Assembly: GCA_013399875.1 (NCBI GenBank)
Contig: VXAZ01002108.1
Location: forward strand, 1,184,120-1,248,119
Length of the DNA stretch: 64,000 nucleotides
Direction: 5' to 3'
DNA from: Gymnorhina tibicen
Taxonomy: Eukaryota; Chordata; Aves; Passeriformes; Artamidae
Part shown: piece after piece, positions 52,821 through 64,000 of the stretch
Position numbering within the stretch: the first letter of the stretch is position 1
Layout: the number at the start of each line of letters is the position of its first letter
Position numbers and translations under genes: made by a program
The notes under the pieces: generated by a model
Seen by the model: only the letters and a program-made list of their open reading frames with translations
The model's database searches: none
What the model was told of the DNA's origin: nothing

Positions 52821-54123
52821 TGTTCACATAGTACATATATATGTATTTATAAATCAGAACAAGCTGCCGACTGATTTATCCAGGGTATTCATAGAGGTTC
52901 ACCCTAAACTCTCTTCTGCATTTGTCTAACACTGTTACAAAAGAGCTTTTTTCTCTACTCTCTCCACTGCTCAGCTGAGCTAAAAAATATTTTTGTCTGT
53001 AGCTCTTAGATGGCACATTTAGATCTCCATTCCTTCTCTAAGACCCCTCTTTTTATATCTTAGAGAGATGAATTTCTCTTATGCATGAATTCTGCTTTGC
53101 TCATTTCAAGAGCTGTATTCTTTGACATGAGATTTTTAGCCCTGGATGGGCACAGATGTTGTCTCTACTGTTCTGGCAAAAAACAGAAGCACTAACAGGT
53201 GTTCCATTTGTCTGGCCTTTAAAACAAGAGCCAAAAGGGATCGGCATCTCTAGGATTTTAAAACTCCCAAATCTTCTAGCTCTTTGGTAATCTGCAGCTC
53301 TAGTATGCCCAGAGTCTCAACCCTGCCACTGTTCTGAAAATGAAAAGGAGCTGCCTAAAAAAACTCACATGCTTCCAAGGCCAGTCTGTGCTTTGCACAC
53401 CTATCCCCATCACTTCAGGAGCCATCTGTTCTCCAGTCTGCTCCCTGCTTTTTGCTGCCATGGACCTACCAGAGCAGCCACGACCCAGCTCTGTCCCGAA
53501 TATGGGGGGTTTGTACTTACTGCTCATATCTCTGCAACCAATTACCACCTCCCCTGAACTGTGCTGGCACTTCAAAATGCAGCGAGTTTCCAGGAGTAGA
53601 AACCAATACAGTTTCAGAATTCCCTTCTCCAGGGAAGTGAAAGAAAAAAGCCTGACATTAGAGTTCTATAACTCAAGTTTTGATTATATACTACCATGCA
53701 TCTGTGTGTAGTGACCTAGATATCACTGTGAGCAAATTCTCAACAGGAAGCTAAAGCCAGCTTGGGAATTTTCTTTATGTTATCAAAGCACTAGAAGCAA
53801 AGGTAAAAATATATCTGCTTATTCATTGGTGCAGTTTGCAATTTTCACAAACCCACTGAAGGTGTTGTAGATTACTGTCACTCTCATGAAAGTCTATTAT
53901 TAATGCTAGTTTTTATTTTTCTGATGTACAGAATGCAGAATTATGTGTACACAAATTAAATGTCAGAGTAAATCCTACCTAGTATTGCCATAATTTTGTA
54001 ATAATTTCTCAGGATAGTTTAGACTGTCCCAACCATCATTATTCTTGGCTATGTTCAGATGGAGAATGAATACAGACAACTCTTAGAAAGTTTAGCATTA
54101 TTTTTTCCCCAGAAGAACCCTCA

Positions 54124-54164
54124 GGTTTTTTTGGGTTTTGGTTTGTTTGGTTGGTTTGGTTTTT
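54124..54164. repeat. T/G-only tract, (TTTGG)n-like
   Basis: GGTTTTTTTGGG is followed by GTTT/TTGG units with no A or C for about 40 bp. It is the reverse complement type of the tract at 60519-60798. Confidence 0.85.
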
Positions 54165-54193
54165 AATACTACTCATTAGTTTCCTAGGATTCT

Positions 54194-54227
54194 ATTGCTT
54201 ATTAATTAATAATTGCTTATTAATTAA
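54194..54227. repeat. Direct repeat, 16-bp unit
   Basis: ATTGCTTATTAATTAA occurs at 54194-54209 and 54212-54227, separated by two bases. Confidence 0.85.
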
Positions 54228-54989
54228 GTGGTTTTAAATATGAAATGACTATTTTAGCAAAAACATTTTGTCATCTTTCAAAAGGAGATCTAAGGAAGCA
54301 GAGAGAAAACACTTTATTAACTAAGAGATGCAATTTTTTTCTTTGCTTATGCAACTTAATCCTTCTTTTCTAAAGGCTATGGCATCCATGGAACAAACAA
54401 ACTGAATCCCTCACAATAAATGGATATAAACATATTAAATCCTTTAATGAAATATTTATTTTTCAATCTCAGTGGAATTGGGAGTTTCTAGCATCCCTTC
54501 ATGCTTCTTACAGTGGCTAGTTCACTCCCAGTAAGATCTCCGGGCATTTTACATGCCAGACACCAAGAGAAGGTCCTCTGACTGTTTGTACTTTAGTCCA
54601 CGTTAGAGCTCATTAACCAGACAAATGCATCTCCTGAAGTTCGAAGCCGAGAAAATGGAGCCCTGAGCTTTCAGAGCAGCCCTGGATCGTGTGCTTTATC
54701 ACTGCAGCTCTCAGCACCAAGCCAGCTAACGATATGCTGAAGAGCATTGAGAGGATTCCTCTTTTCCGTTAAAGACACTAAGTACCCCCACTGAGGACAG
54801 AAACTGAGAATGTTTACCAGGCTTTGCAATTTACAGATTCTGAAAGCTGGATTTCAGCTGTTGTTTTGTGATGTTGCCATCTCCCATCCCTCTCTGTCTT
54901 TTCAGAGACTTCAATTAGCTTTACTAGGAGAAAAAACTTGTTTGAAGAGAAAAAAAATATCACCACACTGCCATATAAATACATGATAA

Positions 54990-55160
54990 GCCTGCATCTT
55001 GTGTGCTGCATGCAGCTCTGGTCCCCCCAGCTCAGCAAAATTATAAACAAGAGGGAAAAAAAGTAGTAAATAATTCTGATGAATGATGCAGAACTGTTTC
55101 CCAACAAGAAGCCAATCAAAGAGACTAGAATTCCTCAGCTTAGACCACAGATGCACAAGA
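54990..55160 (+). mobile_element. Probable degraded CR1 LINE fragment
   Basis: 'GTGTGCTGCATGCAGCTCTG' and the CCCCCCAGC that follows resemble the CR1 phrase for 'GCTGCATCCAGCTCTGGGG...CCCCAG'. About 70-130 bp downstream, 'GATGCAGAACTG', 'CAACAAGAAGCCAATCAAAG' and 'ATTCCTCAGCTTAGAC' line up with the CR1 'CTATGAGGAAAGGCTGA...CTGTTCAGCCTGGA' segment. Divergence is high, so this call is tentative. Confidence 0.5.
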
Positions 55161-58100
55161 TGTACCTGTTGTATTTACACTCACAGTACCATATTCCCTT
55201 TCTAAACCAGGTCTTATAGCATAGCAAAGTTTATCTATTAGAAAATTTTACCTTAAAATCCTACAAGATGTTTCTTTGGGGAACTTGAGTGCCACAGAAA
55301 GTTCTGGAAACATTTCTAATTAAAAGTAAAACTTTGATGCTTAGCATTTAAAATTCTGACAGTAATAAAAATATGCCATTTAATGAACACTTAGTTACAT
55401 AAACTTTTATTTCATCATAGAATCAATTAATTTAATTTAATTTCAGATTACTACGGGTAAAATATCTTTGTTTTCTAACATCTTTCTATTCTCATCAGTT
55501 CATCTTTCCAATGAATTTCTATGTAAAAGTCTTTCCATAGGAAAGTTTCCATAGGATTTCTATGTAAAAGTCTTAAATTAAGAAAATCAACCTTTCTACT
55601 GTTTTAGTATACCAAAGAATGTTATAGTGAGAGCTAAGAACTCACTGAATATTAATGTAAATTTTAATAATCTACTGTGTTATCTTTTAACAAGAAAAAA
55701 AAATGACCTTCAGCTGAATAAAATCCTTAGATTGTTTTATTTTACATTTTTTTGAATGTGTATATTAATTTTCTCACAAAGTAGTTCTGAAAATTAAAAG
55801 GTATTTACTGAGAAACAACTGAGTAGCCTGGAGGTAAAAAACATAGAGTGAATTAGTAACAGTAGTATGAGAACAGATCTAGTTTAACAGATCTATCATC
55901 TCATCACTTGTTTTTTCCCAAGCTCATTAGAAAAAATCCAGCAAAACACAAATGTCTGATATAGTTTTAACGGACATTGACTAAGTTTAATAGAAATTGC
56001 TTTAATTTTTTTGTGATAGGGCTAAGTTGTAACATTACTTGTGTCCCTATTTTGGGGGAATAAAGTAGTTTCACAGAATAACTAAGTAAAACTATCTAAA
56101 TCATCATTACTATTTTCAGAAGGAAGGGATTGGATTTTGAGCCCAAATACATTGAAATCAGTGCAGAAGGCTGGCCATTTACTAAATACTCTATTACCAG
56201 CTTACAAATACATCTGCTGTCTCAGATAGAACAGGTGGTAATAAACAAACCCATCTGCCATCGTACACCGCAGGTAAAATTCACTTACTTTTGAGTCTGG
56301 GAACTATTACAATCAGTAGTAATTTTTTCAAAGACCTTTTTTCCCCACTTAACACAATATTTAATTCATGAAATGCAACCTTTCATGAGGCCAAAAGAGA
56401 CCTCAAGAGGACAAAAAGGCTCTTTGAGGCTGCAAGATGCTGAGTGGACCCCACAAATCACCCACCCCCAGCCCCTCCAGTGGCCCAGCTAAGCAGAGAT
56501 TGGGGCCTGCCAGGAGCAGCCTGGTGCCAGCTCCACTTCCTTCTTGAAGTGTCATAGACACCTGTTATAAGATGAAACCCTGCAGAATCATGACTTGTAA
56601 TGTCAAATGTCATTAGACATTTTGTCTAATTTTTCAAACAAATGTACAGATTCCTTTTGCCTGACTCAGTCCTTTTGAGCTATGCAGTGTCCAAAGACTC
56701 TCTCCAACAAGCTGCTAATGTTGTATGGAATTAAAAATTCCTATTCAATGCATAGAGACACTATTTTGTGCATTCACTATGACAATATGTGTTCGAAGAT
56801 TAGTTTTCATACTACACAAGTCCCTCACATAATTATCATAAAAGCATAATCAAGAAAGAGCATGCAACTACTTCAGAAAAATTCCTGATGTTCAGAGTGC
56901 CTGATACATATGTAACTTTATATGAAAGCTTTACAAATATACGTATTTAATTTAACCTCAACAAATATTTTCTAACATCCAACTAACTTTTTCTTCATTC
57001 ATCTCACAAGTGATTTTTTCCCTGAAATCTGATTCTGGATGGATACTAAACAATTTTAAATATGGAGCTGACTTGTGCAGAATTCCGTATTCTCCTGTTT
57101 CTTTGATCATCTGTTAGATTCAAGCTTTCCACCCAGTCCTTCAGACATGACTGAGAATGTCCAACATGAATATTAAATAAACTGCAAGATCTGACTGCAG
57201 TAGCTCAAGAAAGACTATTACTCCAGGTGATTAGCAAAGGAACTCTGCCCAGCACAGGACATCAATCTTCACTCATACGAAAAAACAGACCAGCATATTA
57301 ATGATCTCACCTAGACACCAACCTTTGAAAAGTTGCTAGTTTGAAAATTCAGTCCACTAAGTTATTTATCCTGTCCCCTAATTTAAGAAAATATCATAAT
57401 TCATTTCTAGGCAAAGTTGGCCTTTTCCAAAATATTTTATGTTCCTAGCAAATAGTTATTAAGATGAGAATTCTATGGTCTTGCTTGTGTTTATTATTAT
57501 ACCATGTCCTTTGTTGTCATTTGCAAACCAGAACTCAGGAGCTGGTGCTTTCCAAGCAGTATTTGGATGGTCTGTCGTGTCTCATCCAAATCATGAGTCC
57601 CAGTCCCTGACACTGGTGGAATTTCCTTGCAGCTGGCACATTTGCATCTTCCCACAACCCTCTATCAGATATTCCTGCTTCATATTATGCTCCCCACCCA
57701 CTCTCCATGGCCCTGGTACTTTACTGTCAAAAGTATTTTTCAAATTTTCTTCCTTAGCAACCATTTGTACCTAAAAATTATGCTTCTAGAGATCTAGAGA
57801 ACCATTGTCACCTTTAAGTCTTCCAACCTACATATCATATATACAAATTTTGTTTAGTTTAAGTATTCTGTTTATATAACTATTCTGTTTAATTTCCCCC
57901 TGGTAATTCTGGGAGAAATATTTTAGTTGTTTAAACTCAATAAGATGCTGACAGACAGACCTAATCAAGATCTTCCCATTGTTTTAGCATTTGTTTATTC
58001 TCAGCTGCTATTTTTCCTAATTTCCTCTTCAATGATTCTTTGTGCAACATCTGTCTCTTCCATGAAATCCAATTCACCAAATCAGCCTACTGAAAGTACT

Positions 58101-60518
58101 GATTTTAACCAAAGAAACACAACATAAAAATGTAAAAACTTTCTGCATGATCCATGGGGTTTTAGGGACACTTCCACTTAGTTGCAATTTGGTTGATACT
58201 CAAAGCAAGCTGAATGAATCTCTAAATACATGAGGACAAGAAAATAATGCAAACAGAATGTAAGGAGTTATTACTGCATTCTCAAAAACTAATAGCATTC
58301 ATCAGGTTCATTTCAGCCCTCTGGAGAAGCACTGCCATGGATAGTAGATAAAAATGAACCTGGTAAAGGAAATGAATAGAGTATCTTGGAAATAGGGACA
58401 GTCTTTCAGAGCTCTGCATTTTGAACACAGGTAGATGAAAATGACATGCCTGACCTGAAGTGTTAACACTTTGCTTTATAGATTGAGTTATTTGTGTTAG
58501 ACTTGTCAATCAAATCAGGAATGAATATATTGCAGCAGCTGTGAAATTTGATTAAAATTTATTGCAGTCTTTCTTTTTCCTAAAGTCTGAATACATTTAG
58601 ATGGCCTAATAACTGTGAAATTTTGATTTTGCTTGTTAATTGTTCATTATTTTTATTGTTAGGGAAATTATTCTTGCTTTGCTTTTAGCTGAAGAGCAGT
58701 TAAAATCAGCCCTTTCATATTAACACTTCCACACCTTGAAGCAATATTTAAGGTGCCTTTTACAGAAAGAATCCTGACTGCACACACTACTAAACTTTAT
58801 GCTTAATACTAAAAAAAAAAAAAATTAAAATACTTGCACTGTAAGAAACTAATTACAGGAAAGTAATGCTTTTGAAATGTAAAAGTCCAATTCTGCTTAA
58901 CTGGACTTCTTCCTCAAACAACTTAAAAACCTGGAATGTCTGGGAAAAAATGGGAGACAGATGAAAGCATTTGGTAAACCTTTATCATTCTTATGGACAA
59001 AATAATTCAGTCTATCAGGACAGTTACTCATTATTATTACTTCTATATAGAAAATTATGCACTGCTATGAAAATACTTACTGAGCAACTGCTCTTTAAAT
59101 ATTAGATAAATTGGCTAAATATCAGACAGGTGTAAGTTTTATTCCTTTCCCACAGCTTAGAAAAATTACATTATCACTAAGATAATTCTATCTCTTTGCA
59201 GCAACAAGAAAGCTGTAGGACTTTCAGTCCTGATTTTTAGCCCCCCTCCAATCTCCAAAAAGAACAGTTTCAAAGGTGCAAATGCAAGTGAAGGTGCTTT
59301 ATGATGAACTTCATTTTACGATTCTGATCTCAGATAGACAGGTCTGTCTAACTGTGTCCATATTTATGAGGAAGTATTTTTACGATTAAATGACATCAAT
59401 TGCACCCATCTGCAGCTCCAAACTAGGAAGACTGGGTTCAAAATTCTTTTCCTACTTATATCTCTTTAAAGTAATTTCAATAACTGAAATATTCTTTTTA
59501 TCATAGCCTTCAGGGTGCAAAGAGAAAAGATATTTAATCATTCTTCATAGGAGATTTTTAATAGCAGCATGTAATTATTTTAGTGCATTTATAGAGAGAA
59601 AAGTTACAGTTGACTAAAAGAAATACAATACATGGTGTGTATAGTAGGTGATGTGCATGCATCATCTCCTCATATATAACCAAATTAATTTGAAGCTGCG
59701 TGGCCAGCTTTCTCTTCCTCCTGTAGCCAGCAGCTTGAATTAAACAAAATTGTTGAAATAATAATTTTAATTCCAGTATTCTCACCTAAGTTAGCAATAA
59801 TTTGATGCTTTCATTAAGTACAACATGCAGTCTCCCTCTCATTTTACAGATAAATTTTGTGTCTGCAATACTTTACCATTTTGTAGAAGGTACAGTAATT
59901 GTAAGGTAATCGTTCTGTCTTTATAATTTTTAGGATGGCAGAGAATTTTTAGAAATATTATGCATAATCTTATGTAACCTCCCAGAACTAGTGCTGAAGA
60001 TAAACTTTCTTTCCCAGGAAGAAATCTTCTCTGTGTTTATAAAGAGAGGAAATATACCCAGAACTCCATTTGAAAGTTAATTGTATCCTTTCTTCTGTCC
60101 TCTCAGAAGACAACAAGTGTTTTTAAGAACAGTCAGGTGTTTGGCCAATATTGTAATACAAAGAGCAGACTTAGACTTACGCAATTTTATCACTGATAAT
60201 TCCACCTGTAGGACGATTTCTGCATAAACACTGTTATAAATAGTTCTGACCCCTGATTTCAACATGTTGTGTCTCACTGGATATGATGGGTTGCACTGTT
60301 TTTCCTTCGTGGTTATTCGGAGACCTGCTCCTGTACAAGGTCTTGTTTTCAATTGCTCAGAGCAGCATCAAATCTCAGTAATGCAGGCCAGTTCTTTCCA
60401 GGGACCAGGATACTTTGGAAGATCTTTGGACAACAAGGCTTAAACAATGGGGAAGCCTCCATAATTGTCACAGTTCCCACTGACATGATATATGCAGCCA
60501 CTCTGAAGCCTAAACTGG
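55161..60518. other. Unique AT-rich non-coding DNA
   Basis: It has the 41-bp-period duplication at 55515 and an A14 run near 58810. A GC-richer patch at about 56380-56540 is unassigned. No gene was recognised. Confidence 0.55.
55515..55574. repeat. Partial tandem duplication, 41-bp period
   Basis: ATTTCTATGTAAAAGTCTT occurs at 55515-55533 and again at 55556-55574. Between the copies, TTTCCATAGGA and TTTCCATAGG form a nested second repeat. Confidence 0.85.
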
Positions 60519-60798
60519 CAAAACCAAAACAAACCAAAACCAAACCAAACCAAACCAAACCAAACCAAATCAAAAAACCAAATAAACAAACCAAGCAAGC
60601 AAAACCAAACAAACAAAAACCAAAACCAACCAACCAAAACCAAATAACCCCCCAAAACCCAAACCAAACCAACAACAAAACAAAAACAAACACGCAAACA
60701 AACAAACAAAAAAAAACAACAAAAAAATCCCCAAAAACCCCAAAAAATCAACCACCAAAAAACCAAAGCAAATCAAAAAACTCAAAAGAAACAAAACT
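60519..60798. repeat. A/C-only low-complexity tract, (AAACC)n-like
   Basis: About 280 bp consist almost entirely of A and C on the plus strand. The clean part is a CCAAA pentamer array (about 60530-60570), which degrades into AAAC, CCAA and AACCCC variants. G and T are nearly absent. The opposite strand is therefore a G/T tract with many GG and GGGG runs. The long frames across it on both strands (Lys/Asn/Pro/Gln-rich on plus, Phe/Leu/Gly/Val-rich on minus) are translation artefacts. Confidence 0.92.
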
Positions 60799-63700
60799 CC
60801 ACATTTACAATCTTTAAAGTCAGGGATTTATGCAGTATTACAGTTACACCCACAGGCAGATAACTGCAGCTTCAAGGCTTTAGTCAGGGAAATTACAGGC
60901 ATTCCCAGTGATGAAGAGGTCAAAATGGAGAGCTTTAAGAGGCTCACTGTTCATACACACTCCTGTGGTATTTTTTAGCACGGATAGGTGGGGTTCGCCA
61001 GGCATTCACTATGTTCATGCTCCAAGTTATTTTTATAAAGCGAAGTCAGACGTGCCTTATATGAGCACAGCATAGTTACAGGGATAGAAACACCAAATAT
61101 TAGTACCACTTTTAATAGAAATATCACCCATTCAGTCAAAAAATTTATAAGAATAATGGCTAAACTATTATAAAGATCATAAGCATCTTGTTAATTTGAC
61201 AACTGACAGGGTATTTTAATGCATTCTATGTGTTCTCCCTTCCTTTTAATTGTTTAGTGAAGGCACATTATAGATTCTACTACTAAAAACTGTATTTTCT
61301 ATTTCCCTGAGATTACTAGAGGCTGAGTAACAATGTATAAAACGTGTTAATATTTCTATCCATTAGTCATGACTTGATAGAGGAGGATGATTATGTTTTC
61401 CTACTGAAAATAGAAAGATGTCCAAGGTTGTCAGCAGGAACTTGATTGGTTTGCAAAAGACACTTGCCCAATTTGTATGTTTACGAGACACATTGTCACA
61501 ATTCCGTGATCTTAAAGACAGATGCGCCATTGGAGTACACAGGCAAAGAAAATGTAAATATAAACATACCATTAATGCAGAGAGATTCACATTCTTCAAA
61601 GAGCACAATCGAAAAAGGTCTGAATGCTCTTCTCCAAAGTGTACTAACAGTGTCAGTGCTGAGTATTACCAGAGAGATTCCTCATGGCAGTTTTAGATTG
61701 ACTGACATCCTGAAATATGCTTTTTTTACTCTTTGAGCTGAAGCAATGTAAACCTTTCTTATTCTGGATGTGATAAAAGGTACACAGAAGTTATTCTGGA
61801 TGAGGAAATCTTTGTTCCAAAGTTTGGGAAACAAAATGAAACTGCAAAGAAGTGCACTGTTTCACGTAGCCACTCTCATTTATTGTAGCACTCTGACTCT
61901 AACACAGCCGTAATAATAACTCAAGCAAGGCTTGTTATGGACAAACCTCCACTCTTCCCTGTGACCTCTACAGAACCTGATCAAGTCAAGGCTGTGGTGA
62001 CTTATACACCAGAAAATCTACTTCTGATTGATTCATTCTGGTTAAGCACAGGGTACAAATGCAGAGGGAATGTGTGTGGTGGTGGGAAGTTACACACCAG
62101 AGAATGCACTGTCAGCTATCAGGCAGTGTGTGCTAGCACAGTTTGTGCGCCAAGGTACTGGAAGAACATGCTTTATCTGGAGTAGAAATATACAATATTA
62201 ATATACATTTTAAGTCCTTTTTCTTCCTAAACCAGCATGCCTTGGCATATAAACACCAGTCCAGGCTTCTCATATTTCTGTTAACTCAGAAGCGATCTGT
62301 ACAAATCAATAAGCCCTGCATAAATAGGTGAGAAAAAGTCTAAGCAAGTCTAAGCTTGTCAGATGGAAAGTGCTGAAGGAAAAGTACAAGTTACAAACAG
62401 TTTCTCTTGATTTGCCTTTGAAACTACTCCTTAGTATGCTGAACTGAATCAGGGCAGAAAAGGGTCATAAAACATGGTGGTACTAAATGCTCAATATGAA
62501 AAGTAAACACCAAGAAATTTCTTTGCATATCTCAGTGAAACTTCTAAGCAATTAGTTGGACTGTACATGCTTGCAGCCAATTTACATATATTTCCAATTC
62601 AAAGAAACTTTTGGAAAATACACCAGAAACAATTAAAATACAGTAGAGATACATAGGAACAAAATAAGTAAGCCACAATTAATTACCTTCTTACTCCTGG
62701 AATGCATATCAATATCTAGAAACAATTGTTCTAGTTTAATTAGTAATAGTTAAGTTCTATGCATTTTCAATACTGTGCTCACAACCAACTCTTCTGATAT
62801 TTTACAGCAGTAAAACCCAGTTATTTTAAACCATTTTGGGGAAGCTTCAAACTACTCATGACTAGAACAATGGTTTGGGCTGATTCTTGGATGAATGAAG
62901 ATGGAGGTTGGTGGAATACTTATCAAGGCTTATAAAAAGAGAATTTCTCTATTCATTTCTCTTAGCTGTACATAGAAGTGGAATCATTTCATTACGTGAG
63001 GTGTGTTAATCCCACACAGCAATACAAGAGATTCTGATCTGCTGTGACATGAAACACACCAGCTGTGGTCACTGCTCTGCTACCATGGTTCTAAATTAGA
63101 CATTATGCTGTATAGGTGTTGCTCATTAATAAAACTACCACTAACAGTCAAACAATACAAGGATAGTCCAGAATTTCTATTGTGGAGGATAACGAGTTTA
63201 GAAGGAGCACTGCTACCCAATTAGGCACCCAGAAGCAGATGGAACTGTCTTGCCATCTCATGAGATATTAGAATATTGACACCCAAAATCCTGTTAATAA
63301 CATCTGTTAACCTAATTACAAAGAATGTGCATGTTTAATAAATTAATTTCTAAATCAAATAGCTTCCAGCACATCTCTTATGACTGTTGATTTGAAAGGC
63401 TGACAACTCAGTTTTTTCAACAAAAACAACAAACAGCAAATTACTTTCTCACCTGCCAGAGATTTAAAAGTCTTAATAGATCAAATACCTATCCTTTTGT
63501 TAGGATACAAACTTTCCAACTTGTACATACATGACACCAAATATAATGACATCTACAAGCATTTTCTTAAAACTAGTATTCGGACTTAAATGTATTTGGA
63601 CTCAGTTTGACTTTTCTTACCAATTTATTTTCTTTGTGAAACTGGCTCTCAGCTGAGTTTACTAGTTGTTACTAATGATACACGTGTGTGAGAAGATAAA

Positions 63701-64000
63701 TGGGCACAGTTAATTATGCAGTATCTGGTGAGATTAATGTTGTATCTGTATTATCCACATGTATCATTGAGAAAGACAGTTTTATACACGAGACCAGGCA
63801 ATTGATTAAGATGAATCATCAGATCACTGAAGCTCATTTTACCAGTCATTACAATGGGCTCCGTCTGGCAATTTCAGCAATTAGGGTTAACATGAACTCT
63901 TCCCTCAAACTGTTTTGAGGGGGCAATTCAAGAGCAAAAAGGCTCAATTTTTACTGTCAGATAGATGATGTTAGAGGGGAAAATTATCATTATAAACTAT
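60799..64000. other. Unique AT-rich non-coding DNA
   Basis: The 10-bp tandem duplication at 62336 is the only repeat seen. Open frames at 61363-61736 overlap on opposite strands, and the one at 61937-62185 has no domain I recognise. Confidence 0.55.
62336..62355. repeat. Perfect tandem duplication, 10-bp unit
   Basis: AAGTCTAAGC occurs twice in direct contact. Confidence 0.85.

Larger units (their letters stand above)
52821..54989. other. Unique non-coding DNA
   Basis: It contains the T/G-only tract at 54124-54164 and a 16-bp direct repeat at 54194-54227. Overlapping open frames near 53300-53711 run on both strands and have no known domain. Confidence 0.55.

Noticed and set aside
60349..60817. 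154-codon plus and 118-codon minus frames
   Set aside because: These are translations of the A/C-only repeat, with compositions dictated by two bases.
1..64000. tRNA genes, rRNA, CRISPR array, or a novel bacterial-style gene system
   Set aside because: No A/B-box pair with a foldable cloverleaf, no regularly spaced repeats, and no closely packed coding frames. The repeats are those of a bird nuclear genome.

Overview
The window reads as non-coding DNA from a bird nuclear genome, either an intergenic gene desert or part of a very large intron. The evidence is a set of CR1 (chicken repeat 1) LINE 3' ends with the typical avian terminus (ATTCTATGA-type repeats), two LTRs of avian endogenous-retrovirus type, no Alu/B1/L1-type mammalian repeats, and AT-rich unique sequence with low repeat density. 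The LTR 39447-40107 looks like a songbird (passerine) ERVL-type LTR to me, but that family placement is from memory and unchecked. I see no protein-coding gene, tRNA, rRNA or CRISPR array. Every open frame I looked at is short, lies inside a repeat, or has no recognisable domain.

Layout. 1-13078 is unique AT-rich DNA with small slippage duplications (4493-4514, 5984-6014) and two stretches that could be conserved non-coding elements (1075-1345, 8860-9400). 13085-13636 is a solo LTR with a perfect 6-bp target-site duplication. 13643-39441 is mostly unique sequence with CR1 fragments at 18504-18616 (+), 21835-22000 (-), 27556-27648 (-) and 29763-29984 (-), several microsatellites, and a CpG-richer block of unknown origin at 35585-36050. 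39447-40107 is a second solo LTR, with a perfect 5-bp target-site duplication, a TATA-like box and a poly(A) signal. 40113-64000 holds further CR1 copies at 42963-43192 (-), 49016-49236 (+), 52319-52820 (-, interrupted by a purine microsatellite) and probably 54990-55160 (+). It also holds a compound three-stem inverted repeat at 50002-50060 and a 280-bp tract made almost only of A and C at 60519-60798.

Nothing here forms an operon or a gene system. The items most worth a second look are the two LTR insertions with intact target-site duplications, the clover-like inverted repeat at 50002-50060, the A/C-only tract with two shorter relatives, the CpG-rich block at 35585-36050, and an exon-like segment at 46521-46603. 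Family names and conservation claims are inferences and need a repeat-library search or a cross-species alignment.
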